Below the pieces are notes generated by a model that was not told the DNA's origin, did no database searches, and saw only the letters and a program-made list of their open reading frames with translations. Of a DNA stretch of 64,000 nt, positions 8,475 through 17,102 are shown piece by piece. This stretch comes from Cupriavidus pampae (GTDB lineage Bacteria > Pseudomonadota > Gammaproteobacteria > Burkholderiales > Burkholderiaceae). Both the position numbers and the translations under genes were made by a program. Within the stretch, counting starts at the first letter, position 1; each line of letters starts with the position of its first letter. The DNA lies in assembly GCF_914271485.1 (NCBI RefSeq), contig NZ_CAJZAG010000013.1, positions 124,001 to 188,000 of the forward strand, written 5' to 3'.

Positions 8475-9398
8475 ATGGCAACCCCCCGTCGCTCCACGCA
8501 ATACTGGATGCAACTCGCGCTGACGCTCGTGTTGTGCCTGTTCATGACGATTCCCGTCGTGATGTCGGTCCTCGCGGGCCTGACCAACAATATCTTTATC
8601 GGGCTCTCGAGCGGCCTTACCACACGCTGGCTGGTCGAAGTCTGGTCGCTCTATCGCGACACCATCTTCCTCTCGCTCGGTATCGCGCTGGTCTGCCTGG
8701 CCTGCACACTCGTGCTCGGCGTACCCGCCGCGTACTACATGGCCCTGCGGCGCAATCGCCTGACGCGCGTGATCGAGGAACTGCTGATGCTGCCGGTCGC
8801 GGTGCCGGGCCTGGCCACCGCGCTCGGGCTCATCCTGCTCTATGGCGGCTGGCAGGGACTGCGCACGAGCTGGGTGTTCATCCTGATCGGGCACGTACTG
8901 TTCACGCTGCCGTTCATGGTGCGCTCGGTGCTGGCGATCCTCTCGGCGATCGATATCCGCACGCTCGAAGATGCGGCCGCCAGCCTCGGCGCTACCCGCC
9001 TGCAACGCTTCTTCACGGTGGTGCTGCCGAACTGCCGCCAGGGCATTCTCGCGGGCGCCCTGATGGTCGTCACGCTCTCGGTCGGTGAATTCAACCTGAC
9101 CTGGATGCTGCATACCCCGACCACCAAGACATTGCCGGTAGGCCTTGCCGACAGCTACGCCTCGATGCGCCTCGAGATCGGTTCGGCCTACACCATCATC
9201 TTCTTCGGCATGATCATTCCGCTGCTGGTCGTCATGCAGATGATGAGCGCGGCCGGCGCCCGCGCGCGCCGTCATCTTGCCGAACCCGCTACCGAACCTG
9301 TGACCGCATCCGCCGCCATGACACCGCTTGCGACGAGCGCGGTGAACCATCACGCGAACCATAACGCGGACGAAAACGCTGAGACCCGCCATGCATGA
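8475..9398 (+). CDS. ABC importer permease subunit 2
   Basis: A 307-residue inner-membrane permease beginning MATPRRSTQYWMQLALT, preceded by GAGGAG at ideal spacing. The EAA loop is EDAAASLGATRLQRFFTVVLP. The C-terminal 35 residues after the last helix are hydrophilic (Ala/Thr/His/Asn-rich), longer than usual for this family. The 3' end overlaps the ATPase gene by 8 bp, implying translational coupling. Confidence 0.9.
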   Translation: MATPRRSTQYWMQLALTLVLCLFMTIPVVMSVLAGLTNNIFIGLSSGLTTRWLVEVWSLYRDTIFLSLGIALVCLACTLVLGVPAAYYMALRRNRLTRVIEELLMLPVAVPGLATALGLILLYGGWQGLRTSWVFILIGHVLFTLPFMVRSVLAILSAIDIRTLEDAAASLGATRLQRFFTVVLPNCRQGILAGALMVVTLSVGEFNLTWMLHTPTTKTLPVGLADSYASMRLEIGSAYTIIFFGMIIPLLVVMQMMSAAGARARRHLAEPATEPVTASAAMTPLATSAVNHHANHNADENAETRHA

Positions 9399-10470
9399 AC
9401 CCACGACCATCCGCCTGCGCCAGTGCGCCAAGACCTTTGCCGACGGCACGCGCGCGCTGCATCCGCTCGACCTCGATATCGGCGCGGCCGAAACCGTGGT
9501 GCTGCTTGGGCCCTCGGGCTGCGGCAAAACGACGACGCTGCGCATCATTGCCGGGTTGGAACAACCCGATGCCGGCGGCGAGGTCTGGTTTGGCGACCAT
9601 CGCGTGACCGACCTGCCGATCGAACGCCGCGGCGTCGGCATGGTGTTCCAGAGTTACGCGCTGTTTCCGAACATGACCGTCGCCGGGAACATCGGCTACG
9701 GCCTCCGTGTACGCAAGATCGACTCCGCCACGCGTAAACGCCGCATCGACGACATGCTCGGGATGATGCATCTGGAGGCCCTGGCCGATCGTCGCATCGA
9801 CCAACTGTCGGGTGGCCAGCGCCAGCGTGTGGCACTTGCACGCGCCATCGCCGTGCAACCGCGTGTGCTGCTGCTCGACGAACCGCTCACCGCGCTCGAC
9901 GCCAAGCTGCGCGACGCGTTGCGCGCCGATATCAATCAATTGCTGCGCAGCCTCCATATCACCGCGATCTACGTCACGCACGATCAGGCAGAGGCGATGG
10001 CGCTCGGCGATCGCATCATCGTGATGGACAAGGGTTGCATCGCCCAGTCGGGCACGCCGCAGGATATCTATCGCGCGCCCGCCAACGCGTTTGTCGCGGA
10101 CTTTATCGGCACCATGAACCATCTGCCTGCCGCAGCCGAGGGCAACCTCTGGCGCGTGCCGGGCGGTGCGGTGCCGATGGCGGCTTCTGACACCGCCGCC
10201 AACATACCCTCCAACATATCCTCCAACAGCAGGGCCGATCTGATGTTCCGCCCCGAGGACATCGCGCTCGTGCATCCCGACGATGCCCACCTGCAGGGCA
10301 GCGTGATCACCGCGCTGTTCCTCGGCAACCACACGCGCCTGCTCGTCGACGTGGGCGCCGGTGCGCCGCTGATCGCCGATACCTCGCGCCGCGATGGCTG
10401 GCAACCCGGCCAGCGCGTCGGCCTGCGCATCGATACCAGTCACCTGATTGCCCTGCCCAAGGCAGCGTAA
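9391..10470 (+). CDS. ABC importer ATP-binding subunit
   Basis: A 359-residue ATPase energising the two permeases. Walker A is GPSGCGKTT (G40-T48), the Q-loop lies in MVFQSYALFPNMT, the signature is LSGGQ (139-143), Walker B is VLLLDEP, and the switch His is in YVTHDQAEA. The C-terminal part from about 240 is a TOBE-like domain (LMFRPEDIAL), as in the PotA/FbpC/PhnT group. A Ser/Asn-rich stretch with two near-repeats (AANIPSN, ISSNS) sits between the ATPase and TOBE parts. Confidence 0.93.
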   Translation: MHEPTTIRLRQCAKTFADGTRALHPLDLDIGAAETVVLLGPSGCGKTTTLRIIAGLEQPDAGGEVWFGDHRVTDLPIERRGVGMVFQSYALFPNMTVAGNIGYGLRVRKIDSATRKRRIDDMLGMMHLEALADRRIDQLSGGQRQRVALARAIAVQPRVLLLDEPLTALDAKLRDALRADINQLLRSLHITAIYVTHDQAEAMALGDRIIVMDKGCIAQSGTPQDIYRAPANAFVADFIGTMNHLPAAAEGNLWRVPGGAVPMAASDTAANIPSNISSNSRADLMFRPEDIALVHPDDAHLQGSVITALFLGNHTRLLVDVGAGAPLIADTSRRDGWQPGQRVGLRIDTSHLIALPKAA

Positions 10471-10481
10471 AAGAACCCCGC

Positions 10482-11342
10482 ATGTCCGCATCTCTCAACC
10501 AAGCCGCGCCGTACTTGCTGGCGCAGATCACCGACCTCCATATCAAGGCCGGCGGCAAGCTGTCCTATCGCATGGTCGACACCGCCGGGGCGCTCCACCG
10601 CTGCATCGATTCGCTGCTGGCGGCGCCGCAGCGCGCCGACGCGGTGGTCATCACCGGCGATCTCGTCGACTTCGGCAGCGAGGACGAATACCGCTTTCTG
10701 CGTGACATCCTCGCGCGCCTGCCCATGCCGTACTGGCTGATGCCCGGCAATCACGATCATCGCGCCACGCTGCGCCGCGTGTTTGCCGACCACGACTACC
10801 TGAACATGCATGGCAACGGCGATGCGCCCGTGCACTTCACCGCCGACGCCGGCCCGCTGCGGCTGGTCTCGTTCGACTGCACGGTTCCGTACAAGCCGCA
10901 CGGCCGCGTGCTGCCCGAAGGCGCGGCCTGGCTCGATCGCACGCTCGCGGCGCAGCCCGGACGACCGACGCTGGTGATGCTTCACCATCCGCCGTTCCAT
11001 ACCGGCATCGGCCATATGGATGCGCAAGGGCTCGAGAACAGCGACCTGCTGGAAGCCGTCATCGCGCGCCATCCACAGGTGGAACGCGTGATCTGCGGCC
11101 ATCTGCATCGCCATATCGCGCGCCGCTTCGGCGGCACCATCGCGATGACCGCGCCAGGCCCCGCGCATCAGGTCGCGCTCGATCTGGACCCGGATGCGGC
11201 CTCGCGCTTCCGCATGGAACCGCCGGGCTATCTGCTGCACTGGTGGCACCCGCTGCACGGGCTGGTCACACATGCGGCCGCCAGCGGCGACTTTGGCGCG
11301 CTGCATCCGTTCTTCGATGCCGATGGCAAGCTGATCGACTGA
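10482..11342 (+). CDS. Calcineurin-like metallophosphodiesterase (GpdQ/CpdA-like)
   Basis: A 286-residue dinuclear metallophosphoesterase. Metal ligands are visible as D18-x-H20 (TDLHI), D60 in TGDLVD, N90-H91 in PGNHDHR, the His of MLHHPPF and the CGHLHRH pair. This arrangement is typical of the class III phosphodiesterases GpdQ (glycerophosphodiester) and CpdA (cAMP). It lies 11 bp after the ATPase gene and has no signal peptide, so it should hydrolyse the imported ligand in the cytosol. The best inference is a phosphodiester scavenging operon; cyclic-nucleotide hydrolysis is the alternative. Confidence 0.87.
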   Translation: MSASLNQAAPYLLAQITDLHIKAGGKLSYRMVDTAGALHRCIDSLLAAPQRADAVVITGDLVDFGSEDEYRFLRDILARLPMPYWLMPGNHDHRATLRRVFADHDYLNMHGNGDAPVHFTADAGPLRLVSFDCTVPYKPHGRVLPEGAAWLDRTLAAQPGRPTLVMLHHPPFHTGIGHMDAQGLENSDLLEAVIARHPQVERVICGHLHRHIARRFGGTIAMTAPGPAHQVALDLDPDAASRFRMEPPGYLLHWWHPLHGLVTHAAASGDFGALHPFFDADGKLID

Positions 11343-11459
11343 GTCCGCCCACGCCGCACGCCCGTCGAGCGGCCTTTGCGATAACATCTCGGGCTTGTTC
11401 AAGCATCCTGGCTACAGACCGTGATTCCGCATGACGGAACGCGGAGCCCGCCTCTTTTC

Positions 11460-12155
11460 ATGGAACTCCTGCTCCTCAGCAACTCGACCAGCGACGACGG
11501 CTACCTCGTCCCCGCTCTCGACGCCATTCTCGAACTGGCCGACGGCCGCCAGGACGCGCTGTTCGTGCCCTATGCCGGCGTGACGCGCGACTGGGACGAC
11601 TACACCGCGCAGGTCCGCGATGCGCTTGCTCCCGTGGGTATCGCGGTGCGCGGGCTGCATCGCGAAGCCGATGCGCGCGCGGCCATCGACGCGGCCACGC
11701 TGATCATCGTCGGCGGCGGCAACACGTTCCGTCTGCTCAAATGCCTGCGCGAACAACAGCTGCTGGAACCGATCGCACAGCGCGTGCGCGCGGGTGCCAC
11801 CCGCTACGTCGGCTGGAGCGCTGGTTCGGTCATCACCTCGCCGACCATCCGCACCACCAACGACATGCCGATCGTCGATCCGGGCGGCCTGGACTCGCTT
11901 GGCCTGATGCCGTTCCAGTTCAACTGCCATTACTTCAACCTGGTGGTGGCGGGCTTCCGCGGCGAAACGCGCGATCAGCGCCTGGCCGAGTTCACGGTGC
12001 TCTCACCGGAGATGCCGGTGCTGGGTCTACCCGAAGGCGACTGGGTACGCGTGTCCGGCGAACGCCGCACGTTGCATGGCGAACATGCCGCGCGCTGGTT
12101 CCTCGGCGAGCGGACGTGGGACATCACCGCGGGCGCACTCGAGGTGCCGCGCTAA
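11460..12155 (+). CDS. pepE: Peptidase E, alpha-aspartyl dipeptidase
   Basis: A 231-residue member of peptidase family S51 that releases N-terminal Asp from Asp-X dipeptides. The serine triad known from Salmonella PepE falls at identical numbers here: S120 in GWSAGS, D135 in TTNDMP, and H157 in FNCHYFN. The start MELLLLSNST matches the family N-terminus, so I rejected a start 13 codons upstream. It is cytosolic and transcribed alone. Confidence 0.93.
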   Translation: MELLLLSNSTSDDGYLVPALDAILELADGRQDALFVPYAGVTRDWDDYTAQVRDALAPVGIAVRGLHREADARAAIDAATLIIVGGGNTFRLLKCLREQQLLEPIAQRVRAGATRYVGWSAGSVITSPTIRTTNDMPIVDPGGLDSLGLMPFQFNCHYFNLVVAGFRGETRDQRLAEFTVLSPEMPVLGLPEGDWVRVSGERRTLHGEHAARWFLGERTWDITAGALEVPR

Positions 12156-12240
12156 ACGGGTGTATGCAATGGGAAGCGAATCGGAGAGAATGGGAGGCGA
12201 AAGCGAGCGAACCTAAAACGAAAGCAAAACGACATGCTCG

Positions 12241-12278
12241 CCCAAAAAAATACCCACAGCCGGGTGGAGTGGGTATTT
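12241..12278 (-). terminator. Minus-strand intrinsic terminator in a plus-strand gene interval
   Basis: AAATACCCAC (12248-12257) pairs perfectly with GTGGGTATTT (12269-12278) across an 11-base loop. On the minus strand the hairpin is followed by a T7 run and GGG; on the plus strand only ATTTG follows. So it works best for leftward transcription, although both flanking genes face right. It may act weakly on pepE mRNA as well. Confidence 0.65.
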
Positions 12279-12443
12279 GAAGTGGTATGGACAAGTCGCG
12301 GAATTCGTCCACGGCCGCATCGTGACACTTTGGCCCCTCATCGCCAATAATCTTTCCGGACTAGCCTGAAGACTCGCCGGTGTTCGCATGGACTTTCCGG
12401 CGGGAATGAAGTCAAATCTGGTGTCAGCCTCTCTGCACTTCTC

Positions 12444-13076
12444 ATGCCGCGCGCCCGCCTACTGCTTATCGATGACCACACGCTGTTCCGCACGGGACTG
12501 CGGTTGCTGCTCGCCGATAGTCCGCACGTGGCGTCGATCCTCGAGTCCGGCTCGGTGATGGACGCCGTGCAGCAGCATGCCGATCAGGACATCGACATCC
12601 TGTTGCTCGATGTCCAGATGCCGGGCCTCAACGGGATCGAAGGCATCAAGGTGCTGCGCCGACATTTCCTCTCGGCACGCATCCTGATCGTCTCCGGTAC
12701 CTCCGGCCTCGAGACCATTCCGCAGGAAGTCCGCAAGGACATCGCAGGCTTTCTGCCGAAGTCCGCCGACGCGCGCGAGATCGAGGAAGCGATCGGTTGC
12801 TGCCTGTCCGGCGGCACGCATTTTCATCCCACCGGCGGTTGCCCCGATACGGATGGCCCCACGTACAAGCAGAGCCCGCTGACGGCACGCCAGCTCGAGG
12901 TCCTGAGCCAGCTCAATATGGGCCGGTCCAACAAGGTCATCGCGCATCATCTCGGCCTGTCGGAGAACACGGTGCGCGTGCACGTGGCCGCGATACTGGA
13001 TCACCTCGGCGTGGTCAGCCGCGTCGAGGCCATCCTCGAGGCCCAGCGCCGCGGACTCGTGCAGGCGCAGCGCTAG
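12444..13076 (+). CDS. NarL/FixJ-type response regulator with LuxR HTH
   Basis: A 210-residue two-domain regulator. The receiver domain begins LLLIDDHTLFRTGL, has phospho-acceptor D56 in LLLDVQMPG, and a Lys in FLPKSAD. The C-terminal LuxR helix-turn-helix is LTARQLEVLSQLNMGRSNKV through LSENTVRVHVAAIL. A hybrid histidine kinase gene starts 30 bp downstream on the same strand and is its likely partner. Target genes are unknown. Confidence 0.93.
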   Translation: MPRARLLLIDDHTLFRTGLRLLLADSPHVASILESGSVMDAVQQHADQDIDILLLDVQMPGLNGIEGIKVLRRHFLSARILIVSGTSGLETIPQEVRKDIAGFLPKSADAREIEEAIGCCLSGGTHFHPTGGCPDTDGPTYKQSPLTARQLEVLSQLNMGRSNKVIAHHLGLSENTVRVHVAAILDHLGVVSRVEAILEAQRRGLVQAQR

Positions 13077-13106
13077 TCGCCGCCGCACCGGCCACGGGTC
13101 ACCTCG

Positions 13107-14888
13107 ATGCCAACCCTGCGCTCCCTGCTCCCGCACTTCGACGAACCTCGACTGCTGGCCGCGCAGATGGAGCTGATCGACCAGAGCTTTGGCATCGCGA
13201 TGCTCGGTTGTTCGCTGGCCGCGATTTTCCTCGCCAGCGGTCTGACGATTACCGGTGGCCATCCGGGAGCGTTGCCGTGGGCTGGCCTGATGGTCCTGCT
13301 CTGCACCATCACCTATTTCGGCCGCTATGCGATTCCGCATCGACTCAGCGAGAGCAATGCGCGCACCTATGCGCGCTGCCTCACCGCGATGCTGGTCGTG
13401 ATCGGCGGGTTATGGGGCCTGGTGGCCTGGCTGTACCTCGATATCCGCTCCCCCGCCGTCGTGATCTGCGTGCTGTCGCTGATCGCGGGCATGAGCGCGG
13501 CCGCGCTCGCGGTGTTCTCCGCGTGCCTGCCCGCGGCGATGGCCTTCTTCGTGCCGGCCATCCTGCCGGTATGGATCGTGTTCCTGATGACCGGCGATGT
13601 GGCGTATCTGCCGATGTTCCTGGCCACGCCGCTGTACCTGATCGTGTTGATCATCTTCGCGCGCAACTACGCGCGCGTGGCACGCCATGCGATTGCGCTG
13701 CGCTTCGAGAACGTCGAGCTGATCGCGCAACTGCGCGAGCAGACCTCGCGCGCGGGCCAGTTGCAACGCGATGCCGAGCAGGCCAATCGTGCGAAGTCGG
13801 TATTCCTCGCCTCGGCCAGTCATGATCTGCGCCAGCCGCTGCATGCGCTGGGCCTGTTCCTGATTTCGCTGGCACGCACGTCGCTCGACGATCATCAGCG
13901 TCAGTTGCTCGCGCATATCGAGGCCTCGTCCGGTGCCGCGCGCGAGATGCTGAACACGCTGCTCGACTTCTCCAAGCTCGAGGCCGGCGTGATCACGCCG
14001 CGGCCGCGGCCGTTTCGGCTGCAACCTCTGCTGCATAAGCTCGAGAACGAATTCGCGCCACAGGCCGACGAACGCGGGCTGGTCTATCGCACGCGTGACA
14101 CCACGGCCACGCTGTTCGGCGATCCGACGCTGATCGAACTGATCCTGCGCAACCTGATCGCCAACGCCATCCGCTACACGCGCACCGGTGGTGTGCTCGT
14201 GGTCTGTCGCACGCGCCGTTTCCATGCTTCGATCGAAATCTGGGATACCGGCATCGGCATTCCAATGGCGCAGCATCGCGAGATCTTTCGCGAATTCCAC
14301 CAACTGGGCAATCCCGAGCGCGATCAACGCAAGGGGCTCGGTCTCGGCCTGGCGATTGTCGATGGTCTCGCGCGCGCGATGCAAACGCGCGTATCGATGT
14401 CGTCGCGGCCGCATCGCGGTTCAGTGTTCCGTCTGCGCCTGCCGCTTGCGTGGATCGCGCCCGAGGATAGCGCCACGCCGAAGTCGGCCATGCGACTCGA
14501 CGGCCTGCGCGTGCTAGTCATCGACGATGACGCCGCGATTCGCGAAGCGATGTCCGGGTTGCTCGGCGTCTGGCATTGCGCGTGCCATACCGCCGAGTCC
14601 GAGGAAGAGGCGCTGGCCGCGCTCGATCGTTTTACGCCAGACCTGATCCTCGCCGATTACCGTTTGCGCGGCCATCGCACAGGTCAGGAAGCGCTCGAGG
14701 CGATTCGCATGCGCCTGGGGCAATCGCTGCCGGCGATCATCATCACCGGCGATACCGCCGCCGACCGGCTGCGCCATGCCCATGCCGCCGGCACCGCGCT
14801 GCTGCACAAGCCGGTGGTCCCTGGCGAACTCCACGCGGCGATGAGCACGCTGCTACGCGAGTCTGAATGGATCGGCACGGAACAATAA
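13107..14888 (+). CDS. Hybrid sensor histidine kinase with C-terminal receiver
   Basis: A 593-residue membrane kinase. About six hydrophobic segments fill residues 28-190 with no large periplasmic domain, so it probably senses within the membrane. A short coiled coil leads to the dimerisation box ASHDLRQPLHALG with phospho-accepting H239. The ATPase part shows the N box (LRNLIANAIRYT), G1 (DTGIGIP) and G2 (GLGLGLAIV). A receiver follows with IDDDAA, D517 in LADYRL and HKP. It pairs with the LuxR-type regulator immediately upstream. The architecture recalls the PrrB/RegB-like and hybrid kinases that work with FixJ-type regulators. Confidence 0.92.
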   Translation: MPTLRSLLPHFDEPRLLAAQMELIDQSFGIAMLGCSLAAIFLASGLTITGGHPGALPWAGLMVLLCTITYFGRYAIPHRLSESNARTYARCLTAMLVVIGGLWGLVAWLYLDIRSPAVVICVLSLIAGMSAAALAVFSACLPAAMAFFVPAILPVWIVFLMTGDVAYLPMFLATPLYLIVLIIFARNYARVARHAIALRFENVELIAQLREQTSRAGQLQRDAEQANRAKSVFLASASHDLRQPLHALGLFLISLARTSLDDHQRQLLAHIEASSGAAREMLNTLLDFSKLEAGVITPRPRPFRLQPLLHKLENEFAPQADERGLVYRTRDTTATLFGDPTLIELILRNLIANAIRYTRTGGVLVVCRTRRFHASIEIWDTGIGIPMAQHREIFREFHQLGNPERDQRKGLGLGLAIVDGLARAMQTRVSMSSRPHRGSVFRLRLPLAWIAPEDSATPKSAMRLDGLRVLVIDDDAAIREAMSGLLGVWHCACHTAESEEEALAALDRFTPDLILADYRLRGHRTGQEALEAIRMRLGQSLPAIIITGDTAADRLRHAHAAGTALLHKPVVPGELHAAMSTLLRESEWIGTEQ

Positions 14889-14915
14889 GGATCAGCACGA
14901 TCCATGCGTTCAACT

Positions 14916-14941
14916 TATTAATTGATCGCTTATATTAATTG
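14916..14941 (+). promoter_or_regulatory. AT-rich direct repeat upstream of aldehyde dehydrogenase
   Basis: TATTAATTG occurs twice (14916-14924 and 14933-14941), 17 bp apart, inside an AT-rich patch that contrasts with the GC-rich surroundings. It lies about 57 bp before the ATG, where a promoter and activator site are expected. The binding protein is unknown. Confidence 0.45.
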
Positions 14942-14997
14942 GACTTAGGTCAGGTCTCGGACGGACACTGCAACCACTTGCAGCGAGGAGACTGACC

Positions 14998-16437
14998 ATG
15001 GATCTGCCCAAGCACGATCTGCTGATCGACGGCAAGCGCGTGCCGCCGGGCGGTGGTGACTATTCCACCGATATCAATCCCGCCGATGAAACGCCAATTG
15101 CCCGCGTGGCACAGGGCACCGCCGAAGACGTGGAGCGCGCGGTGCAAGCCGCGCGGCGCGCGCTCAAGGGGTGGAGCGGCATGCGGGCCGCCACACGTGG
15201 CCGCATCCTCTATCGTTTTGCGGATCTGCTCGAAGCCCACACCGAAGAGCTGATTGCGCTGGAGAGCCTCGACGGCGGCAAGCCGCTCGCGAGCGTACGC
15301 CGGCAGGACGTGCCGGCCGTGATCGACACCGTGCGTTATTACGCGGGCTGGTGCGACAAGATCAACGGACAGGTCGTACCCACGCGCCCCGACGCGCTGA
15401 CGTACACCGTGCGCGAACCGGTGGGCGTGGTGGCGGCGATCGTGCCGTGGAATTTCCCGCTGATGATCGGCATGTGGAAGATGGCGCCGGCGCTGGCGTG
15501 CGGTTGCACGCTGATCGTCAAGCCGGCCGAGATCACCCCGCTGAGCGCATTGCGTATTGGCGAACTGGCGCTTGAGGCGGGCGTGCCGCCGGGTGTGCTC
15601 AATATCGTCACGGGCAAGGGCAGCGTGGTGGGCAACGCGCTGGTTGCGCATCCGGGCATCGACAAGGTGACCTTCACCGGCTCGCCGAGCGTCGGCCGCG
15701 GCATCATGCAGGGCGCGGCGGCCAACTTCAAACGCGTCACGCTCGAGCTCGGCGGCAAATCGGCCAACGTCATCTTTGCCGATGCCGACATCGAAGCTGC
15801 GACGCGCGCGGCGGCGTCGGGCATCTTCTTCAATGCGGGACAGGTGTGCTCGGCGGGCTCGCGCATTCTGGTGCAGCGTCCGGTCTACGACGAAGTGGTC
15901 GATCGACTCACCGCGCGTGCCAAAGCGATTCGTGTCGGTGACCCCGCCGCGCCTGGAACGACCATGGGTCCGGTGGTGTCCGCCGCGCAGATGAAGACAG
16001 TGCTCGACTATGTGGAGATCGGCAAGCGCGAAGGCGCGAGCGCGGTGGCGGGCGGCACCCGCATCGGCGAGCGCGGCTTCTATGTCGCGCCGACCGTGTT
16101 CGCCAACGTCGAGCATGAGATGCGCATCTCGCAGGAAGAGATCTTCGGCCCGGTGGCGAGCGTGATTCCGTTCGACGACGAGGACGACGCGGTGCGCATT
16201 GCCAACGGCACCGCGTTCAGTCTGGCGGCGGGCGTGTGGAGCCGCGATATCGGCCGCGTGCACAAGATCGCGGGCGAGTTGCGCGCGGGCACGGTATGGA
16301 TCAATACCTACGGCTATACGGACGTGCGCCTGCCATGGGGCGGCTCGGGCGACTCGGGCCTGGGGCGCGAGCACGGAGACGCCGCCATCGAGAACTTCAC
16401 GGAACCGAAGGCGATCTGGCTCTCGCTACGTTCGTAG
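14998..16437 (+). CDS. NAD(P)-dependent aldehyde dehydrogenase
   Basis: A 479-residue ALDH-superfamily enzyme oxidising an aldehyde to the acid. Catalytic C284 is in NAGQVCSAGS and the general base E250 in LELGGKSAN. VPWNFPLM, FTGSPSVGRG and the EEIFGPV cofactor and structural motifs are intact. The sequence is closest in pattern to betaine/phenylacetaldehyde/gamma-aminobutyraldehyde dehydrogenases, but the substrate cannot be fixed. GCGAGGAGACTGACC gives a strong ribosome site. It is monocistronic with its own terminator. Confidence 0.93.
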   Translation: MDLPKHDLLIDGKRVPPGGGDYSTDINPADETPIARVAQGTAEDVERAVQAARRALKGWSGMRAATRGRILYRFADLLEAHTEELIALESLDGGKPLASVRRQDVPAVIDTVRYYAGWCDKINGQVVPTRPDALTYTVREPVGVVAAIVPWNFPLMIGMWKMAPALACGCTLIVKPAEITPLSALRIGELALEAGVPPGVLNIVTGKGSVVGNALVAHPGIDKVTFTGSPSVGRGIMQGAAANFKRVTLELGGKSANVIFADADIEAATRAAASGIFFNAGQVCSAGSRILVQRPVYDEVVDRLTARAKAIRVGDPAAPGTTMGPVVSAAQMKTVLDYVEIGKREGASAVAGGTRIGERGFYVAPTVFANVEHEMRISQEEIFGPVASVIPFDDEDDAVRIANGTAFSLAAGVWSRDIGRVHKIAGELRAGTVWINTYGYTDVRLPWGGSGDSGLGREHGDAAIENFTEPKAIWLSLRS

Positions 16438-16471
16438 CGAGCGTAGCGTCAAGTGGCAGCGATTCAAAATC

Positions 16472-16498
16472 GGGCCGGCCTCCCTGGTCGGCCCTTTT
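16472..16498 (+). terminator. Rho-independent terminator of the aldehyde dehydrogenase gene
   Basis: GGGCCGGCC pairs with GGTCGGCCC (one mismatch) around a 5-base loop, followed by TTTT. A second perfect 9-bp inverted repeat overlaps the stop codon (CTCGCTACG/CGTAGCGAG, 16422-16441) but lacks a T-run. Confidence 0.8.
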
Positions 16499-16507
16499 CG
16501 ATTGGTG

Positions 16508-16675
16508 TCAGCCAATCATGCGCATTGGCAGCAGCGCATATACGACCGTCAGCACTCCCACAATCGCGGGCGAGCCATATTTGAGCGCCGTGCTTTGTGC
16601 CTGCACGCCCAGATAGGCGTACATGCAGACCAGCACCATGGCGCACGCAAAGACGAGGCCGTCATAGACTTGCAT
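16508..16675 (-). CDS. Small two-helix membrane protein
   Basis: A 55-residue protein, MQVYDGLVFACAMVLVCMYA and onward, with two hydrophobic segments (about 6-20 and 37-52) and a Met-rich end. I accept it because a clear GGGAGA lies 7 bp before the ATG at 16675 and the composition is that of a membrane protein. No family is recognised. It is convergent with the aldehyde dehydrogenase gene. Confidence 0.6.
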   Translation of the reverse strand: MQVYDGLVFACAMVLVCMYAYLGVQAQSTALKYGSPAIVGVLTVVYALLPMRMIG

Positions 16676-16855
16676 GGATGTCTCCCAGAGTTCGTTCTTG
16701 CGACTACTTCTGTGATGCAGCGGGCTTATTGGGGATGCCCGTCTTACTGCCAAATGCGATGTCTATGACTTCATGGTGGTCACTTCAACGGACCAAAGCA
16801 ATCATGGAAATCCCTTCGTTTTAAGTGCGCACTGAATGGTGCGATGCGGTAAATC

Positions 16856-16865
16856 GGGGGGGGGG
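16856..16865. repeat. Homopolymeric G10 tract
   Basis: Ten consecutive G residues lie between the small membrane protein gene and the palindromic repeat array. Such tracts slip easily in replication and in sequencing. No coding frame crosses it. Confidence 0.85.
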
Positions 16866-16879
16866 TTTGACGTGCGTCT

Positions 16880-17096
16880 CTCCGTGAAGGGAGAGGGAAA
16901 GGACAACGCGAGCGCATCGCCAACGTCTTGCTCCCCTCTGCCGGAAGGGAGAGGGAAAGGCAACGCGAGCGCATCGCATGCCAACGTCTTGCTCCCCTCT
17001 CCCTGAAGGGAGAGGGGCCGGGGGAGAGGGTGAAAGCTTAAATAACCAATTGTTTTCTCCCCTCTCCCTCGGGGAGAGGGGCCCGGGGGTGAGGGC
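16880..17096. repeat. Tandem palindromic intergenic repeat array
   Basis: Units of about 62-66 bp repeat the pattern GAAGGGAGAGGGAAAGG, CAACGCGAGCGCATCGC, CAACGTCTTGCTCCCCTCT. Two near-complete units are followed by two short CTCCCCTCTCCC...GGGAGAGGGG hairpins. The palindromic CTCTCCC/GGGAGAG ends can fold into strong stem-loops. This is a REP-like element common between genes in high-GC Gram-negatives. It separates convergently and co-directionally read genes and may end the small membrane protein's neighbours' transcripts. The whole gap 16676-17102 holds nothing else I can support. Confidence 0.75.
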
Positions 17097-17102
17097 CCGC
17101 CC

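Noticed and set aside
12124..12312. 62-codon minus-strand frame in the pepE/response-regulator gap
   Set aside because: It crosses a terminator hairpin and overlaps the pepE 3' end, and lacks a ribosome site; a non-coding RNA fits the hairpin better.
14950..16374. 474-codon minus-strand frame opposite the aldehyde dehydrogenase gene
   Set aside because: It lies wholly inside a gene with intact catalytic motifs and has the Arg/His-rich composition of a mirror frame.
16880..17096. CRISPR-like appearance of the tandem repeats
   Set aside because: Units are contiguous with no unique spacers of constant length, the ends are palindromic, and no cas gene is present.
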